The position numbers were made by a program, and so were the translations under genes. The notes beneath the pieces were generated by a model that worked only from the letters and a program-made list of their open reading frames with translations, searched no databases and was not told the DNA's origin. From NCBI RefSeq assembly GCF_900107855.1, contig NZ_FNRJ01000008.1, positions 1 to 64,000 of the forward strand: 64,000 nt of DNA, in the 5' to 3' direction. The DNA comes from Marinobacterium iners DSM 11526. Its GTDB lineage: Bacteria; Pseudomonadota; Gammaproteobacteria; Pseudomonadales; Balneatricaceae. Positions 1 through 8,508 of this stretch are shown here, piece after piece; positions within the stretch are counted from its first letter, which is position 1, and the number at the start of each line of letters is the position of its first letter.

Positions 1-8
1 GAAGAGGT

Positions 9-85
9 TGGCGGAACGGACGGGACTCGAACCCGCGACCCCCTGCGTGACAGGCAGGTATTCTAACCAACTGAACTACCGCTCC
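9..85 (-). tRNA. tRNA-Asp (anticodon GTC)
   Basis: Read on the minus strand, the 77 bases fold as a full cloverleaf. A 7-bp acceptor stem (GGAGCGG with CCGTTCC, one G-T pair) is followed by discriminator G and an encoded CCA. The anticodon arm is CCTGC-CTGTCAC-GCAGG, placing GTC in the loop, and the T-loop reads TTCGAGT. GTC decodes aspartate. The 217 bases between this gene and syd show no further gene. Confidence 0.97.
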
Positions 86-302
86 ACTTACTTCATTCAC
101 AAACCGGTGCGTTTAAACTCACCCCGTGAATGAGGTGCGCATTTTAAGGAGTTCGCCTGCGTTGTCAATCGTTTATCAGAGATTTTTTTATTTTCCGCCC
201 ACCCACCTGCATAGAGTTTCAACGAGGCGATCAGACGGCTTGCAGCGCTGACGGGCATAAGACAGAGTGTGACCAAATCAGAAACCAATCGAAAGCACAG
301 CC

Positions 303-887
303 ATGACTTCAGTTGCCGATAATCATACCGCAAGAGCGTTGGACGCATTCATGCAGCGCCTGACTGATCTGCACCAGCCCGATAGCTGGCCACTCACTCC
401 ATACGACCCCGACTGGCCCAGCCCCTGTTACCAGCAGGAAGCCGCCACCGGCGTACGGGTACTATGGCGCCCTGTGCTCAATACTGACGGAACAGACCTG
501 TTTGAGGGACTGAGCAACGCGTTTGAACAACCGATACACTCCTCCGTTATCACTTTCTACAGCCGCTACTGGTCGGATCATATTCCGACCCAGCTGCCCG
601 ACGGGCGAGAAATCAGCCTGCTCCAGATCTGGAACCGGGAGGATTTCGAGCGGCTGCGCGGCAACCTGATCGGCCATGCCCTGAGCAAACAGAAGCAGAA
701 GCGCCCGCTCACCCTGTTTTTTGCCACACTGGAGCCGGACACCGATCGTTTTTTCAGCGTCGACAACACGGATGGCAGCATCTGGCTGGAACGAGCCGGC
801 AAGGCACCGCTGGAGCGAATCTCCGACAGTCTGGCCGACTTCCTCGATCAGCTGACGCCTTTGAAACTGCCAGACGTGGAGAGCTGA
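303..887 (+). CDS. syd: Syd, SecY-interacting protein
   Basis: 194 residues, close to the length of the E. coli protein. Syd is a soluble cytoplasmic protein that binds SecY at the inner membrane and is thought to proofread or remodel the translocon. Family hallmarks visible here are the SPCYQQ segment near residue 40, IHSSVITFYSRYWS near 79, LLQIWNREDFERLRGNLIGH around residues 105-125, and LTLFFATLE near 137. The shine-dalgarno is weak (gaaag). The gene converges with the minus-strand glycosylase gene, and the two ends abut at 887/888 without a terminator between them. Confidence 0.93.
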   Translation: MTSVADNHTARALDAFMQRLTDLHQPDSWPLTPYDPDWPSPCYQQEAATGVRVLWRPVLNTDGTDLFEGLSNAFEQPIHSSVITFYSRYWSDHIPTQLPDGREISLLQIWNREDFERLRGNLIGHALSKQKQKRPLTLFFATLEPDTDRFFSVDNTDGSIWLERAGKAPLERISDSLADFLDQLTPLKLPDVES

Positions 888-1556
888 TCAGCCTATGCTG
901 TGTGCCAGCAAGCGACTAATCTGGCACAGAGGACGACCTGACTGCTCTCGCAACTGATTGAAAGCCTCCTGCACCTGTTCCAAGTCACGTTGGGCGGTAG
1001 GCTTTTTGTCCACCACGCCCTGCGCCTTCAACGCCACGATTACATCATCGGTTAAAATGAACGTATCCTTGCCCAGCATGCGCAGAAAGTAAGCACCTGA
1101 ATTGCCGCCCAGCTGTTTGCCGCGCTTTTTGAACAGTTGCCACAGGCCAATGATGTTGTCTTCCGGCCACTGAGCGATCATCCCAGCGACACTGCCATAC
1201 TCACGCGCCAGGTCGGTCATCAGCACTGCATTGGCGCGGGTCGCCTTGATCTTGCCAAAATGACGAATCAGCTGAGGGTTGTGCATCAACTGCTCCAGCG
1301 CCTCGTCACTCATTTCCTCTACCGCTTCCGGGTTAAAGCCGAAAAAGGCCTGCTCGAATGCCGGCCATTTGGCATCAACCAGCGAGTGCTTAAGGCCGGC
1401 GCGAAAGATGCGCCGGGTCATTACGGAAAACACCCTGTCATCATTCAGCGCAGCCAGAGTCATTGAGTCCAAAGGCAACGGTCCAAGTATTTCATCAAGT
1501 CTTCGTTCCGGATGTAAATTAAGTGCCTGCTCACACAGTTCCGACCAGTTCTTCAT
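888..1556 (-). CDS. DNA-3-methyladenine glycosylase I family protein
   Basis: 222 residues. It resembles the Tag/COG2818 group of helix-hairpin-helix glycosylases, which remove 3-methyladenine in base-excision repair. Shared segments are FSVMTRRIFRAGLKHSLVDAK, the FGFNPEAVEEMSDEALEQLM helix, and IRHFGKIKATRANA. The C-terminal half (GGNSGAYFLRMLGKDTF) is less typical, so this is probably the Tag-like paralogue rather than canonical Tag; substrate preference is uncertain. The ATG at 1556 is chosen because AGGAGG lies eight bases before it; an upstream GTG would overlap that site. Confidence 0.75.
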   Translation of the reverse strand: MKNWSELCEQALNLHPERRLDEILGPLPLDSMTLAALNDDRVFSVMTRRIFRAGLKHSLVDAKWPAFEQAFFGFNPEAVEEMSDEALEQLMHNPQLIRHFGKIKATRANAVLMTDLAREYGSVAGMIAQWPEDNIIGLWQLFKKRGKQLGGNSGAYFLRMLGKDTFILTDDVIVALKAQGVVDKKPTAQRDLEQVQEAFNQLREQSGRPLCQISRLLAHSIG

Positions 1557-1746
1557 GGACACCACCTCCTGTTCAAATCAGGTCTGAAAACAGATCAGTT
1601 TGTTGCTCAAGCGGGACCGGGGCGCCATTGTCACGACCAGTACCGAGCGCGTATGATTGGTCACTTTAAATTTGCTGTCCAGTCAGTGCCACGCTCGGCC
1701 AGATGCATACGCCCGCCCGTCGCGCCTGGAGCTCAGGAACGAGAAG

Positions 1747-2961
1747 ATGTCCGTCATTCGCAAATCGAATAAGCTGATCAACGTCTGCTACGATATTCGC
1801 GGCCCCGTCCTGCAGGAGGCCAAGCGCCTCGAAGAGGAAGGTCACCGCATCCTCAAGCTTAATATCGGCAACCCGGCCCCCTGGGGGTTCGAAGCACCGG
1901 AAGAGATCGTGCAGGATGTAATCCTCAACCTGCCCGCCTCGCAGGGCTATTGCGACTCCAAGGGCCTGTTTTCAGCGCGCAAGGCGGTGATGCAGGAGTG
2001 TCAGCGCAAAAATATCCGCAATGTGGGCATTGATGACATCTACATCGGCAATGGCGTATCCGAGCTGATCGTCATGTCGATGCAGGGACTGTTGAACGAT
2101 AACGACGAAATGCTGATTCCGGCTCCGGACTACCCGCTCTGGACAGCGGCGGTGAGCCTGGCCGGTGGCAACCCGGTACATTACATCTGTGACGAGCAGC
2201 AGGACTGGTACCCGGACATCGACGACATTCGCAGCAAGATCACCCCCTACACCCGTGGCATTGTCGTCATCAACCCGAACAATCCCACCGGAGCACTCTA
2301 CCCGGAATCGCTGCTGCTGGAGATTCTGGAGCTGGCCCGCGAACACAAGCTGATCGTGTTTGCCGACGAGATCTACGACAAGATCCTCTACGATGGCGAG
2401 CAACACACCTCACTGGCTTCACTGGCTGATGACGTGCTGTGCATCACCTTCAACGGCCTCTCCAAAACCTATCGTGCGGCCGGCTTCCGGTCCGGCTGGA
2501 TGATCATCAGCGGCCCGAAACACCGCGCCCGCGATCTGATCGAAGGCTTTGAGATGCTGTCCAACATGCGCCTGTGTGCAAACGTGCCTTCGCAGCATGC
2601 CATCCAGACGGCACTGGGCGGTTATCAAAGCATCAATGAACTGATCGTGCCTGGCGGGCGCCTCTACGAGCAACGCACCCTGGCCTGGGAGATGCTGAAC
2701 GACATACCCGGCGTATCCTGTGTCAAACCGAAAGGCGCCATGTACCTGTTCCCGAAACTGGACCCTGCACGCTACCCGATTCGCAACGACGAGAAGTTTG
2801 CGCTTGATTTGCTGCAGCAGCAGAAGGTGCTGATCGTACAGGGCAGCGGCTTTAATTACCCTGACACTCAACACTTCAGGCTTGTATTCCTGCCCTCCAA
2901 GGACCTACTCACCGACGCCATCGAACGCATCGGCAGCTTCCTGCGTACCTACGAGCAGTGA
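1747..2961 (+). CDS. alaA: AlaA-type alanine aminotransferase
   Basis: 404 residues, the length of E. coli AlaA (YfbQ). It is a fold-type I PLP aminotransferase that makes alanine from pyruvate and glutamate in the cytosol. It begins MSVIRKSNKLINVCYDIRGP, highly typical of AlaA. Other hallmarks are NPNNPTGALY near residue 175, FADEIYDKILYDG with the PLP-contacting D and Y near 205, and the lysine region FNGLSKTYRAAGFRSGW near 235. An in-frame start at 1657 would add 30 residues unlike the family. A perfect 11-bp hairpin follows the stop codon. Confidence 0.93.
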   Translation: MSVIRKSNKLINVCYDIRGPVLQEAKRLEEEGHRILKLNIGNPAPWGFEAPEEIVQDVILNLPASQGYCDSKGLFSARKAVMQECQRKNIRNVGIDDIYIGNGVSELIVMSMQGLLNDNDEMLIPAPDYPLWTAAVSLAGGNPVHYICDEQQDWYPDIDDIRSKITPYTRGIVVINPNNPTGALYPESLLLEILELAREHKLIVFADEIYDKILYDGEQHTSLASLADDVLCITFNGLSKTYRAAGFRSGWMIISGPKHRARDLIEGFEMLSNMRLCANVPSQHAIQTALGGYQSINELIVPGGRLYEQRTLAWEMLNDIPGVSCVKPKGAMYLFPKLDPARYPIRNDEKFALDLLQQQKVLIVQGSGFNYPDTQHFRLVFLPSKDLLTDAIERIGSFLRTYEQ

Positions 2962-2970
2962 TGCACCTCC

Positions 2971-2996
2971 GCTGACAACCCGCTCGGGTTGTCAGC
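2971..2996 (+). terminator. hairpin after alaA
   Basis: GCTGACAACCC-GCTC-GGGTTGTCAGC is a perfect 11-bp stem with a 4-base loop, beginning nine bases after the alaA stop. It is followed by AAAA rather than a U-tract, so it is a 3'-end stabilising hairpin or an atypical terminator, not a textbook intrinsic terminator. Confidence 0.5.
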
Positions 2997-3054
2997 AAAA
3001 TGTCACCTGAATGACATATACTCAAGACAGACCCACCCATGACAGAGAGTCATC

Positions 3055-3423
3055 ATGTTTATCAAGATCAAGAAAAACTGCGGTATTCAGATGGAACACA
3101 ACGGTCTTGAGAAAGGCCGTCTGGTTCCGGTTACCTCAAACTTTCTGCTCAACCTGAGTCAGGTTGCGGAAGCATCTTTCTACACCATCAAGGATCGCAA
3201 GGTACGTCAGGATCTGGAAGGCCACGACATTGAGCTGCCATTGCAGACACGGGTCATCCATCTGCAAATGACCTATCTATACGCGACCTACAAGGAAACC
3301 ATCAACGGCAACAAGGGCCGCCTGGTGGAGCGACAGTACTACAAGCTTTACTTCTCGCCCGAGAACGTGGATACCTATGAAGAGCTTCGCGGCGTGATCG
3401 ACCAGCAGGTCGCCAACCCCTGA
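3055..3423 (+). CDS. conserved-looking hypothetical protein
   Basis: 122 residues, not recognised. The protein is soluble and rich in charged residues, with no signal peptide or membrane segment. It starts MFIKIKKNCGIQMEHN and contains a tyrosine-rich stretch (LYATYKETINGNKGRLVERQYY) and an acidic tail. The start follows GACAGAGAGTCATC, with a purine-rich ribosome site. It stands alone between alaA and a convergent exonuclease gene, and its codon use matches its neighbours. No function is proposed. Confidence 0.7.
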   Translation: MFIKIKKNCGIQMEHNGLEKGRLVPVTSNFLLNLSQVAEASFYTIKDRKVRQDLEGHDIELPLQTRVIHLQMTYLYATYKETINGNKGRLVERQYYKLYFSPENVDTYEELRGVIDQQVANP

Positions 3424-3426
3424 GCG

Positions 3427-3903
3427 CTAGGGGGACTCATACAGCACCGTGCGAATGGCGCTGATCAGATCCTCCACATCACGCATCGCCCGATGCCTGC
3501 GAAACTGGGTACGGGCGATGAACTGATACTGGATGTGCTGCTCGCCACTGAGCACGGCATCAAGCCCTACCAGCCGAAACGAAGGCTGCATGCCAACTGC
3601 TTGATATAACCGACGCAACCAGAAACCATCATAATCAAACGCATCACTGATTACTTCCTCACCCTTAAGTGCCTTATTCAGGCGCCGACAGGCTTCGTCC
3701 GCATCGATGCCTTCCTGCTGAAGCAACTCAGGCTCAATTCCATGCAGCTCTTCGGCAAACTCATCCCAATAGGTCCAGCCGGGTACAGATTCCGGGTTAA
3801 TCAGAAAACTGTCATTGCGACCTGTTTCGGCACAGGCCCATGCAATCTCGATCGGATAGGAGTCCGAGGCAAGACCACTGGCTTCAAGGTCGATACAGAT
3901 CAC
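3427..3903 (-). CDS. DEDDh-type 3'-5' exonuclease family protein
   Basis: 158 residues. The RNase T / DNA polymerase III epsilon fold is suggested by the acidic motifs in order. DLEASG (D5, E7) forms motif I, SDAFDYDGFWL near residue 86 gives the second aspartate, and HRAMRDVEDL near 135 carries the His and Asp of the DEDDh motif III. It would degrade RNA or DNA 3' ends using two metals; the substrate cannot be assigned. The start is GTG at 3903, with GGGAG upstream. It is shorter than RNase T and is probably a minimal stand-alone domain. Confidence 0.75.
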   Translation of the reverse strand: MICIDLEASGLASDSYPIEIAWACAETGRNDSFLINPESVPGWTYWDEFAEELHGIEPELLQQEGIDADEACRRLNKALKGEEVISDAFDYDGFWLRRLYQAVGMQPSFRLVGLDAVLSGEQHIQYQFIARTQFRRHRAMRDVEDLISAIRTVLYESP

Positions 3904-4078
3904 GCACTGCTCCCAACTGCTTAACTTCCAAACGGGAGCTCATGATACCAATTTATGTGACGATTCGGGGGACAAAGCGGAAGCAAAATTTTCTTGTCCA
4001 GCACAGCACACTGATTGAAACTAACGCACAACACCCCCATCTAATGGGCTAACCCAACTTCAGGAACATTTAACCACC

Positions 4079-4969
4079 ATGATGAGAATTGCACTCTTTC
4101 TGGCCACGAACCTGGCTGTCATTCTGGTTGCCAGCGTCACGCTGAACCTGCTCGGGGTTGAACACTACCTCAGTGGAACAGGCCTTAACCTGACTTCACT
4201 GCTGATCTTTTGTGCCGTGTTCGGCTTTGCCGGCTCCATCATCTCACTGCTGCTGTCAAAAATGATGGCTAAGATGTCCACCCGCACCCAGCTGATCGAG
4301 CAACCCCGCACCGAACAGGAGCGCTGGCTGTTGGATACCGTTGCAGAGCTGTCACAGAAAGCGGGCATCAAGATGCCGGATGTCGGCGTCTTCCCGGCAC
4401 AGCAGGCCAACGCCTTTGCAACCGGCTGGAACAAAAATGATGCGCTGGTTGCGGTGAGTGCAGGCCTGATGCAGCGCTTTCGCCCGGAAGAGATCCGCGC
4501 CGTACTGGCTCACGAAATCGGCCATGTTGCGAATGGTGACATGGTGACATTGGCCCTGATTCAAGGCGTCGTGAATACCTTCGTCATGTTTTTTGCTCGT
4601 ATTGCCGGTTATGCCGTGGACTCTTTCCTGCGCCGCGGCGAGCAGAGTGGCGGAGTTGGAATCGGCTTCTACATCACCACATTCGTGTTCGAAATCATAT
4701 TCGGCATTATTGCTTCCACCATCGTGGCCTGGTTCTCTCGCCGCCGCGAATACCGTGCCGATGAAGCCGGCGCACAGCTGGCCAGCCCCCATGCCATGAT
4801 CGGTGCACTGCAGCGTCTGAAAGCCGAGTACGGCATGCCTGATCAGCTGGAGGGTCAGCTGACCGCCTTTGGCATCAGCAGCCACATGAAGCAGGGATTC
4901 ATGGCCCTGTTCGCCAGCCACCCCCCGCTGGATGATCGTATTGCTCACCTGAAGCAGATCGGCCGCTAG
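4079..4969 (+). CDS. htpX: HtpX, inner-membrane zinc metalloprotease
   Basis: 296 residues. HtpX is a heat-shock M48 protease that degrades misfolded membrane proteins alongside FtsH. Two N-terminal membrane helices (about residues 5-25 and 38-60) are followed by the zinc site HEIGH at 145-149. Two more helices (about 158-178 and 195-217) precede the third zinc ligand, E224, in [11 protein letters not shown]. Two adjacent ATG codons (4079 and 4082) are both possible starts. A strong terminator follows nine bases after the stop. No sigma-32 promoter could be called with confidence. Confidence 0.96.
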   Translation: MMRIALFLATNLAVILVASVTLNLLGVEHYLSGTGLNLTSLLIFCAVFGFAGSIISLLLSKMMAKMSTRTQLIEQPRTEQERWLLDTVAELSQKAGIKMPDVGVFPAQQANAFATGWNKNDALVAVSAGLMQRFRPEEIRAVLAHEIGHVANGDMVTLALIQGVVNTFVMFFARIAGYAVDSFLRRGEQSGGVGIGFYITTFVFEIIFGIIASTIVAWFSRRREYRADEAGAQLASPHAMIGALQRLKAEYGMPDQLEGQLTAFGISSHMKQGFMALFASHPPLDDRIAHLKQIGR

Positions 4970-4980
4970 AGACAAAACCG

Positions 4981-5006
4981 AAAAGGCGCCTCGACAGGCG
5001 CCTTTT
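4981..5006. terminator. bidirectional intrinsic terminator
   Basis: AAAAGGCGCC-TCGACA-GGCGCCTTTT is a GC-rich 6-bp core extended by A-T pairs, with T-runs on both strands. It sits between the convergent htpX and NAD-kinase-like genes and can serve both. Confidence 0.9.
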
Positions 5007-5033
5007 CAGCTTCAGGGAAAGTTGTCCGTATGA

Positions 5034-6155
5034 CTACTGATTTACCGGTTTCGCAGCGGGGTAAAGCACAGCATCGCGATAGCCTGTATGCACCTGAATC
5101 AGCCCTGCCAGCGAAGCATCCAACTCAGGATCACCACTATCAACGATCAGCGGCCGCCCATCAAGTGCATTCAGCTTGGTTTTGGTCGCCACCACATAGA
5201 GACCGCCCCGACCAGCACGCCTGAGCAATTCAGGGCTAAGCTGCTGATTGCCACGGCCGATGATGTGCCCCTGCCCTCCTATCAGAGTGATGACGATCTG
5301 CACTGATTGATCTGCCGTTAAGCGCTCCAGCTCGTGGGCAGTACAGTCAGACGCAATCAATTCGCCGTTGCGCACAAGGTCGACACCCAGCAAGGTATTC
5401 TCAATCCCAAGCGCATCCATGATGGCCGCCACGGTGGTACCGGAACCGATCAGATAGTTCACGTCCGCGTCCATCTGCTCGATAAAGCCGGCGGCAATAT
5501 CATCAAGCACCAGCTGCTCATCTTCCTGACCACCGCCGTTTTTAACATGCTGCAGATAGCGGTGCTCGACCGGAACGTTCATTTCGCCAAAAAAGCGAGC
5601 CTGTACTCGCCCGGCACGAAAGGCATCTTCATCAAGATCACGCACCTCCTGCCCACCCAGGCTGACCAGCTCACCACGCACCAGCATGGCCAACAACTCT
5701 CCTGCGGCGGCAGGTGTAATCGCGTAGACACCGGAGTGAATCTTGACTCCCGCCGGAACACCCAGTACCGGAATTGTATCTTCCACCGCTTCGCAGACAT
5801 TACGCGCAGTCCCATCACCTCCTGCAAACAGGATAAGATCAGCACCTGACCGTTTCAGGGCTCGCGCCGCAGCCAAGGTATCATCAGCGGTGCTGGGATC
5901 GGTCTGTGGCTTACCGATAACCCGGGTGACAAAGCCCAGCTCACGCGCCAGATCAGCCCCCATATCACCGTCCCAGGTCAGTATTTCAATCTCCATGCCC
6001 TGGACAGCCATCAGCGCGACACGCGTACGCTCAATGGCACGCGGGACCGCTCCCAGCTCAAGCGCACGTGCAGCAACATCATCACTCCCCTTGAGCGCCA
6101 CACTGCCACCCAAACCGGCCAACGGGTTAATGATCAATCCCAGCCTGAAGCTCAT
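5034..6155 (-). CDS. ATP-NAD kinase family protein (COG3199-like)
   Basis: 373 residues. The N-terminal alpha/beta domain carries LIINPLAGLGG at residues 7-17 and the kinase signature GGDGT at 112-116, followed by GVPAGVKIHSGVYA near 133. This matches the AcoX/COG3199 branch of NAD-kinase-like enzymes rather than housekeeping NadK, which is shorter. Members are presumed to phosphorylate NAD or a related nucleotide; the real substrate is unknown. Its start overlaps the stop of the PilZ gene by four bases (ATGA), so it is likely translated from a pdxB-PilZ-kinase transcript. Confidence 0.8.
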   Translation of the reverse strand: MSFRLGLIINPLAGLGGSVALKGSDDVAARALELGAVPRAIERTRVALMAVQGMEIEILTWDGDMGADLARELGFVTRVIGKPQTDPSTADDTLAAARALKRSGADLILFAGGDGTARNVCEAVEDTIPVLGVPAGVKIHSGVYAITPAAAGELLAMLVRGELVSLGGQEVRDLDEDAFRAGRVQARFFGEMNVPVEHRYLQHVKNGGGQEDEQLVLDDIAAGFIEQMDADVNYLIGSGTTVAAIMDALGIENTLLGVDLVRNGELIASDCTAHELERLTADQSVQIVITLIGGQGHIIGRGNQQLSPELLRRAGRGGLYVVATKTKLNALDGRPLIVDSGDPELDASLAGLIQVHTGYRDAVLYPAAKPVNQ

Positions 6156-6868
6156 CTTTCCATCTCCTCCAGGTAGCCGGTATCCAGTAACTGCTGCTGG
6201 TAAATAAAGCCCGCCAGAATCAGACGTGTCTCCTCCTCAAGGTCGATGAACTCAATACCATGACTGAAGGCATTGAGCAGTCCAGCGGCAGACTGATACT
6301 GGTTGCAGATACGCGCCGGCAGTAACAGCATATGATCCATACCGGCCACACTGACTCGTGCGGTAACATAGAGCGAGTCACCGGGCTGACCGAGAATACG
6401 GGCAGCATCAATACGTGCACCTGACAGACTTAGGTCACGGCAGCAGGCCGTAATGGCCGGGCTTGAGCCGGGCAGCGCAAACTCATCCGCTTCAATCCTG
6501 ACAGTCAGATTCATTGCTACACGGGTGTGCTGGCGCACCTTTTTCAATTCGACCTGCTGCGGGTAGGCCAGATGCCAGTAGTGAAACGGTTGCGACTGGA
6601 TATGCAACAGGCGGGTTTCGAAGGTACACAGATAATTGCCACTCATCAGCCGAGCGGTAAAACGGGTTCCTGCATGTACCAGCCCCGAGCCGGACGGCTT
6701 CGGACCCGTCACCAACAGGCTTTGATTTTCCTTCAGGCCAATCAGCTGAACCGTAAAGCGCTGACGCGGTGAGCGCACTTCCAAACGTACCTTTTCACCG
6801 ATCACCGGATTCAGTTCAGCCAGCGTTTTCAGTGTTTTGCCTGGCAAGAAGGCGGACATATCGGTCAT
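6152..6868 (-). CDS. PilZ-domain protein, YcgR-like c-di-GMP effector
   Basis: 238 residues in two beta-rich halves. The N-terminal YcgR-like domain covers roughly residues 15-108. The PilZ domain covers roughly 109-230, with the c-di-GMP-binding motifs RQHTR (R112, R116) and DLSLSG (145-150). YcgR proteins brake the flagellar motor when bound to c-di-GMP. No flagellar genes are present in this window, so a different output is possible. Its start overlaps the pdxB stop by four bases and its end overlaps the kinase-like gene, so all three are translationally coupled. Confidence 0.88.
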   Translation of the reverse strand: MTDMSAFLPGKTLKTLAELNPVIGEKVRLEVRSPRQRFTVQLIGLKENQSLLVTGPKPSGSGLVHAGTRFTARLMSGNYLCTFETRLLHIQSQPFHYWHLAYPQQVELKKVRQHTRVAMNLTVRIEADEFALPGSSPAITACCRDLSLSGARIDAARILGQPGDSLYVTARVSVAGMDHMLLLPARICNQYQSAAGLLNAFSHGIEFIDLEEETRLILAGFIYQQQLLDTGYLEEMER

Positions 6869-8043
6869 GCGTTACCTGTCGTCTGTTGCAGTTGTCCCAA
6901 GCTGTTATCGATGGTGAAACCCAATGCGTCCAGCTGACGCTCAAGCACCCCACTGGCAGAAACGCGCAGGGTAGCGAATTCTCTGCGTTCGGGATACATG
7001 CGCCGCAGCTGATCGAATGCCTTACCTTGCTGTCCAGGTGACAGGGACAACGTAGCGCGCAGGGCTCGATCATCCCGGAAGGGATCATACACCAGCCGCA
7101 CCGGTGTCAGCAGGTCGGCATCCAGTGACAGCGCCAGGAATTCCACCTCGGCGGCGGGCAATATCTTCTCCAGCTTAATAGTCGCAGGCCGACCAAGATA
7201 CTCACACAGCGCACGATAGAGCATCCAGCTGCCCCGTATCTTTCCATCCAGCGCATAGCCGGCAATATGCGGCGTCGCTACGGCACAGAGTGCCGCCAGC
7301 TGCGGATCAACTTCAGGTTCATGTTCCCACACATCCAGTACAAGCGTCACGTCAGGACGCTGCCGCTTGAACGCCAGCAACGCTCGGTTATCGATCACCG
7401 ACCCACGGCCGGTATTGAGCAGAATCGCATCCGGTTTCAGCAACGCCAGTGTTTCAGCGTTAAACAGATGCCAGCTTGGCCAGGGCCCTGACCTGACCAG
7501 TGGTGTATGCAGAGAGACGATATCAGCCTGTTGCAACAGCGTGGCAAGATCAACAAACCCCGCTTCCCCTTCCTGATCAACCCTCGGCGGGTCACACAAC
7601 AGCACTTCGATACCCATGGTTTGTAGCCGCTGCTGCAGCCGGCCACCCACATTACCGACCCCTACAATGCCGACCACCTTGTCAAACAGATCGAATCCCC
7701 GCTCACCGGCCAGATGCAACAGACTGCTGAGCACATATTCCACCACCGAGTCGGCGTTGGAGCCCGGCGCACTGCTGAAGCCAATACCCTGCCGCTCAAG
7801 CCAGGGCAGATCAACATGATCCGTGCCGATGGTGGCCGTGCCCACAAAGCGCACCGGCGTATCGGCGAGGAGCGCCTCATTCACCTGCGTCACCGAACGC
7901 ACCAACAGTATATCCGCAGCCACCAGGTCATCACGACACAGCTCCCGGCCGGGGCGGCGTACAAGACGGCCCAGGCCGCCAAACAGGGAATCGAGCGCAG
8001 GCATGTTCTCATCGGTCACAATTGTCAGTTCAGCTGTCTTCAA
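6865..8043 (-). CDS. pdxB: PdxB, erythronate-4-phosphate dehydrogenase
   Basis: 392 residues, slightly longer than E. coli PdxB (378). It catalyses the second step of the DXP-dependent pyridoxal phosphate pathway. Visible features are the Rossmann motif GVGNVGG near residues 128-134, catalytic R213 in NTGRGSVID, E242 in WEHEPE, and H259 in TPHIAGYALDGK. A C-terminal dimerisation region (residues 285-380) is diagnostic of PdxB among 2-hydroxyacid dehydrogenases. It is the first gene of a three-gene overlapping set with the PilZ protein and the NAD-kinase-like protein. Confidence 0.95.
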   Translation of the reverse strand: MKTAELTIVTDENMPALDSLFGGLGRLVRRPGRELCRDDLVAADILLVRSVTQVNEALLADTPVRFVGTATIGTDHVDLPWLERQGIGFSSAPGSNADSVVEYVLSSLLHLAGERGFDLFDKVVGIVGVGNVGGRLQQRLQTMGIEVLLCDPPRVDQEGEAGFVDLATLLQQADIVSLHTPLVRSGPWPSWHLFNAETLALLKPDAILLNTGRGSVIDNRALLAFKRQRPDVTLVLDVWEHEPEVDPQLAALCAVATPHIAGYALDGKIRGSWMLYRALCEYLGRPATIKLEKILPAAEVEFLALSLDADLLTPVRLVYDPFRDDRALRATLSLSPGQQGKAFDQLRRMYPERREFATLRVSASGVLERQLDALGFTIDNSLGQLQQTTGNA

Positions 8044-8136
8044 GTTCCTATCCTTATCAGGCCGGGGGCTTTACAAATGCCAGTGAATCAGGCTCAATCA
8101 CGCGCCCCATTATAAGACTATCCCCCCTTCGGGTCA

Positions 8137-8400
8137 TTGAACGGTAACGCTTCCTTGGTTGTGCGCTGGCAGAAAAATCATGATTTTCTTGTTGTCCGGA
8201 TCTACCGTGATCTGGCTGGCGATTGGGTCGTGACCCAATGCGAGGGCAACCGGTTAACGCCGAAGTGCTATCACCAGACCCTGACCCCCTCCTATCAGGC
8301 AGCGCTGCAGTTACTGCGCCAGATCAGCCGCGAACAACGTCAACGAGGCTATCGCCGTACAGCCGCCCATGAAGAACAACTGGGCTTTGATTTCAGTTGA
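8137..8400 (+). CDS. small hypothetical protein
   Basis: Up to 87 residues, not recognised. The translation contains VVRIYRDLAGDWVVTQCEG, a beta-hairpin pattern reminiscent of a WGR-like module but without its signature. It ends in a charged helix and the tail QLGFDFS. The only in-frame starts are TTG at 8137 or 8155 and GTG at 8161, and none has a convincing ribosome site, so the N-terminus is uncertain. Codon use is like neighbouring genes. It lies between divergent pdxB and trpB. Confidence 0.5.
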   Translation: MNGNASLVVRWQKNHDFLVVRIYRDLAGDWVVTQCEGNRLTPKCYHQTLTPSYQAALQLLRQISREQRQRGYRRTAAHEEQLGFDFS

Positions 8401-8508
8401 GTTTTTATCACTTCAGCCTTGGCACCCTCACGCCTGCGTTTTATAGTCTCTGACCGCACCAATATGACTGATTGATGGCAGCCAGATGCCTCAGCGCATG
8501 GAGAGAGT

